Source: SYFY01 sp031385325
GTDB lineage: Bacteria; Pseudomonadota; Gammaproteobacteria; Pseudomonadales; Azotimanducaceae
Direction: 5' to 3'
DNA: 22,758 nucleotides
NCBI GenBank assembly: GCA_031385325.1
Contig: JANNBJ010000085.1
Span: forward strand, 1-22,758
A model generated the notes under the pieces. It was not told the origin of the DNA and ran no database searches. It saw only the letters and a list, made by a program, of their open reading frames with translations. Below are positions 16,300-22,758 of the stretch, piece by piece. The stretch's first letter is position 1. Each line of letters begins with the position of its first letter. Position numbers and translations under genes: made by a program.

Positions 16300-16305
16300 T
16301 AAAAT
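16300..16305 (+). promoter_or_regulatory. Candidate -10 element directly before mnmA
   Basis: TAAAAT (5/6 match to TATAAT) ends 7 bases before the mnmA ATG, and no Shine-Dalgarno is visible. The -35 at 17 bases (AGGCAA) is weak. As for moaC, this would place transcription start at or next to the start codon. Confidence 0.3.
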
Positions 16306-16312
16306 CCCGACC

Positions 16313-17416
16313 ATGACCTCTGACTTTGTTTCCCATCCGCAACGCGGCGCTTCCGTCATTGTTGGCATGTCCGGCGGTGTCGACTCTGCCGTCGCGGCAG
16401 CGCTACTCATGGAACAGGGTTACGCGGTTCGTGGACTGTTCATGAAAAACTGGGACGAGGATGACGGCACCGAATACTGCACCGCCAAAATTGACCTGGC
16501 CGACGCAACGAGCGTCTGCGAGCTGCTCGGCATCGAACTGCTGACGGCAAACTTTGCCGCCGAGTACTGGGATGACGTATTCGCGACGTTCCTCGAGGCC
16601 TACCGGAACAACCTGACGCCGAATCCCGATGTCCTGTGCAATCGCGAGATCAAGTTTCGTCAGTTCAGGGATTATGCGAAGTCCCTCGGTGCGCAGTTCA
16701 TCGCGACTGGTCACTATGCGCGTCTGATCGAGGCGCCGGGCTTTCCAGTGTTATGCAAGGGCGTCGATTCGGGCAAGGATCAGAGCTATTTCCTGCAAGC
16801 GCTATCTGCCGGTCAACTGCATAACGTGCTCTTCCCGGTGGGTCATCTGTGGAAGCATGAGGTAAGGCAGATCGCCGCCCGCCTCGGCTTGCCCAACAAG
16901 ACAAAAAAAGATTCAACCGGAATCTGCTTTATCGGTGAACGACGATTCAGCGATTTCCTGGCTCGTTACCTGCCCAGGGAGCCGGGACGAATAGCTGACA
17001 CCGAAGGGCGAACCCGAGGACAACACACCGGGCTCGCCTATTACACGATCGGACAACGTCAAGGACTGGGCATCGGGGGCCAGGCCAGTGGTGCGCAAGC
17101 ACCGTGGTACGTGACTGACAAGCGAGCACAAGACAACACACTCGTGGTCTCCCAACACGCGCATGATCTGGCGGGCAACTGGCTCAGCGCCCAGGATGTG
17201 AACTGGATAGGTTCGACGCCCGAACTTCCACTGCAGTGCCGCGCCAAGATCCGGTACCGACAAGCCGATCAGGAGGCCGAGGTGTTCCATCGCGCTGACG
17301 GGCAACTACTGGTGCGATTCAGCATCCCGCAGCGCGCCATCACCCCGGGCCAGTACGTCTGTTTTTACCGCGGAGAGCAGGTTCTCGGCGGAGCAACCAT
17401 CACCGGTGGCGGATAA
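16313..17416 (+). CDS. mnmA: tRNA-specific 2-thiouridylase MnmA
   Basis: A 367-residue enzyme that thiolates U34 of tRNA-Lys, -Glu and -Gln, with sulfur relayed by the Tus system. The PP-loop GMSGGVDS is at residues 18-25. The catalytic Cys109 is in 'NPDVLCNREIKF' and the persulfide Cys205 in 'STGICFIGER'. 'KNWDEDDGTEYCTA', 'ATGHYARL' and 'KDQSYFLQALS' are further signatures. I chose the ATG at 16313, which gives the family length (E. coli 368); an in-frame TTG at 16235 overlaps the previous stop and adds 26 unsupported residues. hflD follows after 2 bases, then purB, the standard gammaproteobacterial order. Confidence 0.97.
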   Translation: MTSDFVSHPQRGASVIVGMSGGVDSAVAAALLMEQGYAVRGLFMKNWDEDDGTEYCTAKIDLADATSVCELLGIELLTANFAAEYWDDVFATFLEAYRNNLTPNPDVLCNREIKFRQFRDYAKSLGAQFIATGHYARLIEAPGFPVLCKGVDSGKDQSYFLQALSAGQLHNVLFPVGHLWKHEVRQIAARLGLPNKTKKDSTGICFIGERRFSDFLARYLPREPGRIADTEGRTRGQHTGLAYYTIGQRQGLGIGGQASGAQAPWYVTDKRAQDNTLVVSQHAHDLAGNWLSAQDVNWIGSTPELPLQCRAKIRYRQADQEAEVFHRADGQLLVRFSIPQRAITPGQYVCFYRGEQVLGGATITGGG

Positions 17417-17418
17417 CC

Positions 17419-18006
17419 ATGAGCAGTCTGACGAACTTCCAGCAGCGTTGCCTTGCATTCAGTGCACTCTGCGAAGCCGCTTCCGTGGTCGACGATATTG
17501 CGAACGGGCGCTCCCGCACAGCACCTCAACATCTGCTGGATGCAGTGTTTACGCAGAATCAGGCTGATATCGGCGACGTGTTCAACCCACTCGCTGCATA
17601 CCGGGTTGGCATGGGTATCGCCGCCGATCTGCTGACTGGCAAGATTCGCTCGCCCCAACAAGCACGCTATGTGGCACAGCTGCTCAAGCTTGCCGCTCTG
17701 TTGAAGCAGGACCGCGCGATGGTGGATCGATTGCGGGTGTTACTCGATCGTGCAGCGGCTGGCGAACCCAGTACGACGGCAGCGGCCGACATCTACAAGG
17801 AAACAATCAGCAAGCTCAGCCAGCGCATCCAGGTGACTGGTGCACCGGAAGTGCTGCAGGAAGCACGATCGGCCGAACAGATACGCGCCATATTGCTCGC
17901 GGGAATACGATTTGCCTGGGCGTGGAGTCAACTTGGCGGCCGTCAATGGCACCTCCTCATGCAGCGCAGCGCGATGAAACGGACGCTTGGCGAACTCAGT
18001 CTGTAA
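17419..18006 (+). CDS. hflD: HflD family protein
   Basis: A 195-residue, mostly helical, membrane-peripheral protein of the HflD (YcfC) family, which in E. coli affects the stability of phage lambda CII. Diagnostic parts are 'QQRCLAFSALCEAASVVDDIA', 'LDAVFTQNQADIGDVF' and the C-terminal 'IRFAWAWSQLGGRQWHLLMQR'. Its true cellular role is not clear in the family. The ATG is 2 bases after the mnmA stop, so they are co-transcribed, and purB follows after 32 bases. The mnmA-hflD-purB order strengthens the assignment. Confidence 0.95.
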   Translation: MSSLTNFQQRCLAFSALCEAASVVDDIANGRSRTAPQHLLDAVFTQNQADIGDVFNPLAAYRVGMGIAADLLTGKIRSPQQARYVAQLLKLAALLKQDRAMVDRLRVLLDRAAAGEPSTTAAADIYKETISKLSQRIQVTGAPEVLQEARSAEQIRAILLAGIRFAWAWSQLGGRQWHLLMQRSAMKRTLGELSL

Positions 18007-18038
18007 TCCATGATTTCACGAACCGGAACCATTCAAGC

Positions 18039-19412
18039 ATGACCACGCCATCACCGCTCGCGGCGATCTCGGCCATTGATGGTCGGTATCACAACCGAAT
18101 TGAAGATCTGGCCTGGATCGCCAGCGAACAGGCACTACATCGGTTCCGGGTGCAGGTTGAGATCGAATGGTTTCTGCATCTGGCCAGTGCGCCGGAAATA
18201 TCGGAACTACCCGCGCCAGGCGCCGCCGACGCCGCCCGGTTGCGGCTGGTGTACCAGGAATTTTCCAGCCCGGACGCTGAACACATCGCCCGTCTCGAAC
18301 GCACGACCAATCACGACGTCAAAGCCGTCGAGTACTTTGTGAAGGACCGGCTCGGGAGCATACCCCTACTGGCCAGATACAAGGAATTTGTTCACTTCGC
18401 CTGTACTTCGGAAGACATCAACAACCTCGCTTACGGTTTGATGCTGGAACATGGTCGACGCGACGTTCTACTGCCGAGGATGCAGGAGGTCATTGACGCC
18501 ATCAGCGCACTGGCCACCCACAATGCCGATCTGCCGATGTTGTCGCGCACCCACGGTCAACCGGCATCCCCGACGACTCTCGGCAAGGAAATGCGCAATT
18601 TTGCGTACCGACTGACAAGGCAACGTACCGCACTGGCTGACGTTGAAATTCTTGGCAAGATCAATGGTGCAGTCGGCAATTTCAATGCTCATTCGGTTGC
18701 CTATCCCAACGCCGACTGGGAAGGTCTTGCAGCCCGGTTCGTTGACCATCTGGGTCTTGCCTACAATCCGCTGACGACCCAGATCGAACCCCACGATTAT
18801 GTCGCCGAGTACTGCCACGCGCTGTCCCGCTTCAACCAGATTCTGCTCGGATTCAATCGGGACATCTGGAGTTATATCTCCATCGAATACTTCCGTCAGG
18901 CCAGGGTTGAAGGTGAAACCGGCTCTTCGACGATGCCGCACAAGGTCAATCCGATCGACTTCGAAAATTCCGAGGGCAATCTCGGTATTGCCAATGCGCT
19001 GGCGCTGCATCTGGCCGAAAAGCTGCAGATTTCACGCTGGCAACGCGATCTTTCCGATTCAACGGTGCTCCGTTCCATCGGCAGCGTGCTGGCTTACTCC
19101 AGCATCGCCTACCAGTCGGCACTGAAAGGGATCGGCAAATTGCGCGTCAACGCGCAGGCCATGGAACAAGACCTCGACACCGCCTGGGAAGTGCTGGGGG
19201 AAGCCGTGCAGACAGTGATGCGCAAACACGGCATGGACGAGCCCTACGAAAAGCTCCAAGCCGCGACCCGTGGTCGCAGTCTGGATGCCTCGACCTTCTC
19301 AGCCGTTCTCGATGATCTCAAACTGCCACTGGCGGCACGACACGAACTTGAGACGTTGACTCCTGCCCGTTACATCGGACTGGCAGCGCAACTGGCCAGG
19401 CGCCTCGACTGA
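18039..19412 (+). CDS. purB: Adenylosuccinate lyase PurB
   Basis: A 457-residue fumarase/aspartase-superfamily enzyme that acts twice in purine synthesis: cleavage of SAICAR to AICAR and of adenylosuccinate to AMP, each releasing fumarate. It starts 'MTTPSPLAAISAIDGRYHNR'. 'FACTSEDINNLAYGLML' is at about 118-134, 'SRTHGQPASPTTLGKEM' at about 169-185, and the flexible signature loop GSSTMPHKVNPIDFEN with the catalytic Ser at about 295-310. Length agrees with E. coli PurB (456). The longer in-frame reading from 17922 overlaps hflD and is rejected. The TGA shares a base with the next ATG (TGATG), coupling it to the acetyltransferase fusion. Confidence 0.98.
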   Translation: MTTPSPLAAISAIDGRYHNRIEDLAWIASEQALHRFRVQVEIEWFLHLASAPEISELPAPGAADAARLRLVYQEFSSPDAEHIARLERTTNHDVKAVEYFVKDRLGSIPLLARYKEFVHFACTSEDINNLAYGLMLEHGRRDVLLPRMQEVIDAISALATHNADLPMLSRTHGQPASPTTLGKEMRNFAYRLTRQRTALADVEILGKINGAVGNFNAHSVAYPNADWEGLAARFVDHLGLAYNPLTTQIEPHDYVAEYCHALSRFNQILLGFNRDIWSYISIEYFRQARVEGETGSSTMPHKVNPIDFENSEGNLGIANALALHLAEKLQISRWQRDLSDSTVLRSIGSVLAYSSIAYQSALKGIGKLRVNAQAMEQDLDTAWEVLGEAVQTVMRKHGMDEPYEKLQAATRGRSLDASTFSAVLDDLKLPLAARHELETLTPARYIGLAAQLARRLD

Positions 19413-20395
19413 TGGAGGTGCATGTCATCGAGGTTGACTGGCGGACGTATGCCGACCGCTTAAGGCGCATTCGCAAGGTGGTTTTTGTCGATGAACAAAA
19501 AGTACCGGAGCACGAAGAATGGGATGGTCTCGATGACGACGCCTGTCACTTCCTCGCACTCGACAGTGCCGGTCGAGAGGTCGGCTGTGCACGACTTCTG
19601 CCAACGGGTCAGATCGGTCGCATGGCGGTCCTCGCCCATGAACGCGGCAAAGGCATCGGTAAGCAATTACTCGCCGCCGCGGTGACCAAGGCGGAGAGTC
19701 GGAACATGAATGAGGTGTTCCTGCACGCTCAAACCCACGCCATCGGCTTTTATCAGCGCGGCGGATTTGTGTCGTTTGGCGATGAATATTTCGAAGCCGG
19801 TATACCGCATCGCTCGATGCGCAGACTGCTCGCAATCGCCGCGCCCCAGTTGCGGGGACGGCGGACGACTCTCGCCCAATCACCTGAGCCCATTGTCGCC
19901 GCGGCGCCCCCCATGCAGAGCCAGGTCGATCTGTTCACTGGCGAGGCTCAGGCAAGGGATGCGCTCCTCAAAGGTCTGGCAGCAGCTCGACGAGAACTGG
20001 TCATCTTCAGCCACCTCCTCGATCCGCTCTACTTTGACCATGACGCCACTACCCACCACATTTCCGCCTTCACTCGTCGCGCGGCAAACACACGAACGCG
20101 GATACTGATTCAGTCGAGTGATCTGATCATCGGCCGCAGCCATCGATTGTTGGCACTGTCCCGTCGACTGTCGAGCAAGTGTTCGATCCGGATTCTCGAC
20201 AAGGACTACGAAGCTCCCGATTCCTGTCATGTCGCCTGGGATCAGTCTGGCTACTGGCTGTTGCCGGACTGGCGTGAGCCTCAAGGGTCGTTGCATCTCA
20301 ACGCCGTTGTCCCCGCCCGTCGACTCTTCCTGGACTTCGAAGTGCTCTGGGCGCACTCACACGATGACCCGGAGCTGCGGGAGTTGCGCATTTAG
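19412..20395 (+). CDS. GNAT N-acetyltransferase fused to a PA2632-like domain
   Basis: A 327-residue, two-part protein. Residues 1 to about 145 are a GNAT domain of the ElaA/YjcF type: 'RKVVFVDEQKVPEHEEWDG', acetyl-CoA loop ERGKGIG (77-83) and 'AIGFYQRGGF' (110-119). A Pro/Ala/Arg linker (about 146-170) leads to a second domain, about 170-327, with 'ELVIFSHLLDPLYFD', 'TRILIQSSDLIIGRSHRLLALSRRLSS', 'IRILDKDYE' and 'LFLDFEVLWAHS..DPELREL'. This domain recalls the stand-alone hypothetical protein encoded after the acetyltransferase downstream of purB in Pseudomonas (recalled as PA2631/PA2632). Its alternation of strands is PLD-like but no HxK-D catalytic motif is present. The acetyl acceptor is unknown. 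The ATG shares a base with the purB stop. Confidence 0.85.
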   Translation: MEVHVIEVDWRTYADRLRRIRKVVFVDEQKVPEHEEWDGLDDDACHFLALDSAGREVGCARLLPTGQIGRMAVLAHERGKGIGKQLLAAAVTKAESRNMNEVFLHAQTHAIGFYQRGGFVSFGDEYFEAGIPHRSMRRLLAIAAPQLRGRRTTLAQSPEPIVAAAPPMQSQVDLFTGEAQARDALLKGLAAARRELVIFSHLLDPLYFDHDATTHHISAFTRRAANTRTRILIQSSDLIIGRSHRLLALSRRLSSKCSIRILDKDYEAPDSCHVAWDQSGYWLLPDWREPQGSLHLNAVVPARRLFLDFEVLWAHSHDDPELRELRI

Positions 20396-20403
20396 GTCGA
20401 AAC

Positions 20404-20421
20404 GATCGGAAGGGGCCGATC
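20404..20421. terminator. Hairpin between two convergent genes
   Basis: GATCGG-AAGGGG-CCGATC, a perfect 6-bp stem with a 6-base loop, lies in the 28-base gap between the convergent stop codons of the GNAT fusion and the DUF502 gene. No long T-run follows. Its location favours a bidirectional transcript end. Confidence 0.45.
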
Positions 20422-20423
20422 CA

Positions 20424-21122
20424 TCAATCGGTGAGACTGGTTGGCACTGCCGGAGATGGCGCGCTGGAATAACTCACCGACGATGGCGCGGTTGCCCCGG
20501 CGGTCATGACAAAGGTCATGGCCTGTTCCACGGTCCAGTCCGTCTGCACCACATCTTCAAGCGGAACGATCTCGATGTAACCGGACGTCGGGTTTGGTGC
20601 GGTAGGAACGTACACCACTGCCAGATCCTGGTTCGTCTGCTGGTCTTTCATCACCGTGGTCAGAAACCCGACCGCCTTCATGCGTGGTGTCGGGAAACTG
20701 ATCAGCACCACACGCTGGCCGGTCGCCGGTGGTGCGCTGACACTTTGCAGAAACCGTTTGGTGCCACCATAGATGGTCTGCACCAATGGCAACCGGCCAA
20801 CCAGCGACTCCAGCCAGGACACGATGCGTTTGCCGAGCAGCAGCGACGTAAAAATACCGATCCCGTACAAGACACCCAGTGTCACCAGCACTGCCACCAG
20901 TTGATGCAGTGTGCCGTCCTGCATCCACAGTGCCGATTTTGGCGCCGTCTCCTGCAGCAGACCGGCAAGCGCCAAGAGCACCGGGGCCCCGACATTGGCC
21001 AGCAGCTCCAGCAGGAAATCAAATACCAGCCAGGTGACCCAGAGTGGTGCCACGGTGAGAAAGCCGACGAACAGATAACGACCGAAGTGGGACGTGCTTT
21101 CCGGCTTGTTGGTCTGTTCCAT
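20424..21122 (-). CDS. DUF502 family inner-membrane protein
   Basis: A 232-residue protein with two membrane helices (about residues 15-40 and 73-97) and a soluble C-terminal part. 'FGRYLFVGFLTVAPLWVTW' at the N-terminus, 'LPLVQTIYGGTKRFLQSV' after the second helix and 'VYVPTAPNPTSGYIEIVP' are hallmarks of DUF502. Molecular function is unknown to me. The last 35 residues are rich in Ser, Ala, Thr and Pro and are probably disordered. I set the start at 21122 because DUF502 proteins begin just before the first helix; the in-frame reading from 21395 would add 91 residues and run into the promoter and start of the divergent gene. No clear Shine-Dalgarno is visible before this ATG, so the start is moderately certain. 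Confidence 0.88.
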   Translation of the reverse strand: MEQTNKPESTSHFGRYLFVGFLTVAPLWVTWLVFDFLLELLANVGAPVLLALAGLLQETAPKSALWMQDGTLHQLVAVLVTLGVLYGIGIFTSLLLGKRIVSWLESLVGRLPLVQTIYGGTKRFLQSVSAPPATGQRVVLISFPTPRMKAVGFLTTVMKDQQTNQDLAVVYVPTAPNPTSGYIEIVPLEDVVQTDWTVEQAMTFVMTAGATAPSSVSYSSAPSPAVPTSLTD

Positions 21123-21141
21123 GTTTTTGCGCGTCTGGATA

Positions 21142-21159
21142 ACAATGGCGCGCCATTGT
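21142..21159. promoter_or_regulatory. Perfect 18-bp palindrome upstream of the DUF502 gene
   Basis: ACAATGGCG directly joins its reverse complement CGCCATTGT, an 18-bp perfect palindrome with core GGCGCGCC. It lies 20-37 bases before the DUF502 start codon in the divergent region and looks like a dimeric-regulator operator, or a strong hairpin in the DUF502 mRNA leader. Confidence 0.5.
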
Positions 21160-21204
21160 GCCCAAAGACGCATCGATTTACGCACATCGACTCGTCTATT
21201 CGAG

Positions 21205-21226
21205 ACAATGGGGTGTACCCAAAGAC
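21205..21226. repeat. Second copy of an ACAATGG/CCCAAAGAC motif pair
   Basis: ACAATGG (21205-21211) and CCCAAAGAC (21218-21226) repeat the pair found at 21142-21148 and 21161-21169; the spacer is 6 bases here and 12 in the first copy. A further ACAATG is at 21250-21255. Together they make a cluster of half-sites between the divergent genes. Confidence 0.4.
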
Positions 21227-21244
21227 CCCGGATTCGCTCTTTCT

Positions 21245-21261
21245 CTGGCACAATGCCTGCA
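21245..21261 (+). promoter_or_regulatory. Possible sigma54 (-24/-12) promoter
   Basis: CTGGCACAATGCCTGCA has GG at 21247-21248 and GC at 21259-21260, exactly 10 bases apart, and matches the -24 element TGGCAC fully; the -12 element reads CTGC instead of TTGC. It points toward the LLM oxidoreductase gene 91 bases downstream. A chance match is possible. Confidence 0.3.
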
Positions 21262-21288
21262 TTCCACGAAACTGAAACGCACCGCAAT

Positions 21289-21303
21289 CGACGATGATCG
21301 TCG
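21289..21303. promoter_or_regulatory. 15-bp palindrome upstream of the second LLM gene
   Basis: CGACGAT-G-ATCGTCG has perfect 7-bp arms around one base. It lies about 50 bases before the ATG at 21352 and could be an operator or leader hairpin. Confidence 0.3.
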
Positions 21304-21351
21304 TCGTCTTCGGTCGTGTCCCTGTGACCCTGGCGGGCCGGAGAACTAACC

Positions 21352-22191
21352 ATGCAGATCGGACTTTTTGGCATCAACACTAGCGCGTGCGCCAATCCGG
21401 CAACGGCTGCTGCTGTCGCAAAACGCGCTGAAGCTGCCGGCTTCGAGTCATTGTGGACTGGCGAACACGTGGTCCTGCCAGATCCCCGCGAAGCACCCTC
21501 TCCTGCCGCGCCGGAAACCCCGATGCTGCATCCTCCAGCGCTGCTCGCCTACCTTGCTGGCCAGACCAGCCGTATCAAGCTGGCCACAGGCATTACGCTG
21601 GTCGCACAGCGCAATCCGGTTGTGCTCGCCAAGGAAATCGGCAGCCTGGACGTACTCTGTGGTGGTCGCTTGTTATTTGGCATCGGCGCCGGTTATCTGC
21701 ACCAGGAATTCGCAGCACTGGGCGTCGATTTCGCCAGCCGCGGCGCACGCACCGATGAGTACATCGATGCCATGCGGGAACTGTGGAACGCAGAAAAGCC
21801 CACCTTCGCCGGCCGTTATGTCAAATTCAGTGGTATCAACGCCCAGCCGAGACCGGTACAGGCCGGTGGACCGCCAGTCATCGTTGGCGGCACCAGTCAT
21901 GGCGCGCTGCGTCGCGCAGTACAACGTGGACAGGGCTGGTACGGATTTGCGCTGGACGTCGCCAACACCGCGAAAGTGCTCGACGCTCTCAAGGCACTGC
22001 AAGCGACACTGCCAAGGTCAGCCGAGCTTGGCGAACTGTCACTATCCATAACCCCGCCAGTGCTGCCGACCAAAGGCATGCTCGAAGACTACGCGGCACT
22101 CGGGGTCACGCGCCTCATCCCGATGCTTCGCAACAACAGTGCAGAAACCGCTCTTGGCACCGTTGACAAGCTCGTCAACGATCTCTTCTGA
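21352..22191 (+). CDS. LLM-class F420-dependent oxidoreductase (TIGR03619-like)
   Basis: A 279-residue TIM-barrel protein of the luciferase-like monooxygenase superfamily. 'MQIGLFGINT' is the first strand. 'AGFESLWTGEHVVLP', 'SRIKLATGITLVAQRNPVVLAKEIGSLDVLCGGRLLFGIGAGY' (read in pieces), 'EFAALGVDFASRGARTDEYI' and 'PPVIVGGTSHGALRRAV' follow the Rv2161c-like F420 subfamily. It is of the same subfamily type as the protein at 15351 but clearly diverged, so not a recent duplicate. The ATG has GGAG 8 bases upstream. The next gene begins 2 bases after its stop. Cofactor and substrate are not determinable here. Confidence 0.88.
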   Translation: MQIGLFGINTSACANPATAAAVAKRAEAAGFESLWTGEHVVLPDPREAPSPAAPETPMLHPPALLAYLAGQTSRIKLATGITLVAQRNPVVLAKEIGSLDVLCGGRLLFGIGAGYLHQEFAALGVDFASRGARTDEYIDAMRELWNAEKPTFAGRYVKFSGINAQPRPVQAGGPPVIVGGTSHGALRRAVQRGQGWYGFALDVANTAKVLDALKALQATLPRSAELGELSLSITPPVLPTKGMLEDYAALGVTRLIPMLRNNSAETALGTVDKLVNDLF

Positions 22192-22193
22192 AC

Positions 22194-22758
22194 ATGTTGA
22201 ATCCGGCTTGCCGCTTCGTTGCGGGGATACTGCTCGTGTTGTGCGCTCTCGAAACGATCGCGGCTGACCGGCCCGTTCTCGGGGCAACACGTTTGAGCAT
22301 TACGCCCATGCTCGACGGCGACGTGCTTGGCGATGATGCGTGGCAAGGCCTGCAGCCGGCGCAGCATTTCACTCAGGTACGGCCATATGAAGGTCAGCCA
22401 TCCACTCAGGAAACGCAGGTGTACGTTGGCTTCGATGACGAAGCCCTGTACGTCGGCGTGGTGTGCCATGACGATGATCCGGCGGGCATCGTTGTTGGCG
22501 ATTCGAGACGGGATTCGGTTCTGGACGACGTCGACAGCTTTCAAGTGCTGATCGATGCCTTCAACGACAGACAGAACGGATTCATCTTTGGCACAACACC
22601 ATCTTCTGTGGAGTACGACGCCCAAGTCACGAAAGAAGGTGCCCAGTCCTTTGGATCGGGTGGTGGCGGTTTCAATCTGGAGTGGAACACCTCCTGGAAT
22701 GTGCGCTCTGCCATCGGTGAACACGGCTGGAGCGCAGAAATGCGCATCCCCTTTAAAT
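22194..22758 (+). CDS. Secreted CBM9-like/DUF5916-type protein, 3' end missing
   Basis: The frame is open from the ATG at 22194 to the right edge (188 codons). Residues 1-24 (ending 'ETIAA') form a Sec signal peptide. The mature N-terminus is a CBM9-like beta-sandwich: 'TPMLDGDVLGDDAWQGL', 'FTQVRPYEGQPSTQETQVYVGFDDEALYVGVVCHDDDP' (read in pieces), 'RRDSVLDDVDSFQVLIDAFNDRQNGFIFGTTP' and 'GWSAEMRIPFK'. In environmental Gammaproteobacteria and Bacteroidota this domain usually heads proteins of 700-900 residues with a C-terminal beta-barrel-like DUF5916 part. That part lies outside the window, so the full architecture is inferred. The gene starts 2 bases after the LLM oxidoreductase stop, without a clear ribosome site, suggesting coupled translation. 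Confidence 0.82.
   Translation, partial: MLNPACRFVAGILLVLCALETIAADRPVLGATRLSITPMLDGDVLGDDAWQGLQPAQHFTQVRPYEGQPSTQETQVYVGFDDEALYVGVVCHDDDPAGIVVGDSRRDSVLDDVDSFQVLIDAFNDRQNGFIFGTTPSSVEYDAQVTKEGAQSFGSGGGGFNLEWNTSWNVRSAIGEHGWSAEMRIPFK

Noticed and set aside
20229..21275. 348-codon open frame on the plus strand across the GNAT fusion end and the DUF502 gene
   Set aside because: It overlaps two genes with clear family motifs, has a Gln/His/Arg-rich low-complexity product and no ribosome site.
21123..21395. N-terminal extension of the DUF502 protein to 21395
   Set aside because: It would overlap the start of the divergent LLM gene and the regulatory region, and the extra 91 residues look unlike any DUF502 protein.

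Overview
The window is a gene-dense, GC-rich stretch of bacterial chromosome, almost certainly from a gammaproteobacterium. The gene order is close to the Pseudomonas neighbourhood ftsK-lolA-rarA-crcB / aat-bpt-infA-clpA-clpS-cspD-icd / mnmA-hflD-purB, and LolA, HflD, Bpt and the PA4642-like protein fit that assignment. I cannot name genus or species. Two luciferase-like F420-type oxidoreductases, an HSD17B4-like SDR and a CBM9/DUF5916-type secreted protein suggest an environmental lineage rather than a classical pathogen (inference).

Layout. 1-943: a secreted, TPR/DUF4034-like protein, minus strand, running off the left edge. 1219-6789: a minus-strand block, read ftsK > lolA > rarA > crcB > SDR, with 4-base overlaps at lolA/rarA and rarA/crcB. 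The SDR sits where serS is often found. 6989-9029: plus-strand operon of a PA4642-like protein, aat, bpt and infA. 9077-11914: clpA and clpS, minus. 12070-12360: cspD, plus, divergent from clpS. 12580-13836: icd, minus. 14014-15205: moaC-moaD-moaE, minus. 15351-16238: first LLM-class oxidoreductase, plus. 16313-20395: mnmA-hflD-purB-(GNAT fusion), plus. 20424-21122: DUF502 membrane protein, minus. 21352-22758: second LLM oxidoreductase, then a CBM9/DUF5916-like protein cut by the right edge.

How the genes work together. Aat, Bpt, ClpS and ClpA form a near-complete bacterial N-degron pathway within about 5 kb; only ClpP is not seen. FtsK, LolA and RarA serve chromosome segregation, lipoprotein transport and replication-fork maintenance. 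MoaC, MoaD and MoaE are the middle steps of molybdopterin synthesis. MnmA, HflD and PurB are housekeeping functions.

I see no rRNA, tRNA, CRISPR array, insertion sequence, prophage or attachment site. No gene-free gap exceeds 300 bases; the longest (944-1218) holds one imperfect inverted repeat. I did not find a clearly novel multi-gene system; this is mostly core genome. The points most worth a second look are the GNAT plus C-terminal-domain fusion, the cluster of ACAATG half-sites and an 18-bp perfect palindrome at 21142-21255, the non-ATG start of clpS, possible leaderless starts for moaC and mnmA, and the hairpin-rich gaps between clpS and clpA and between cspD and icd.
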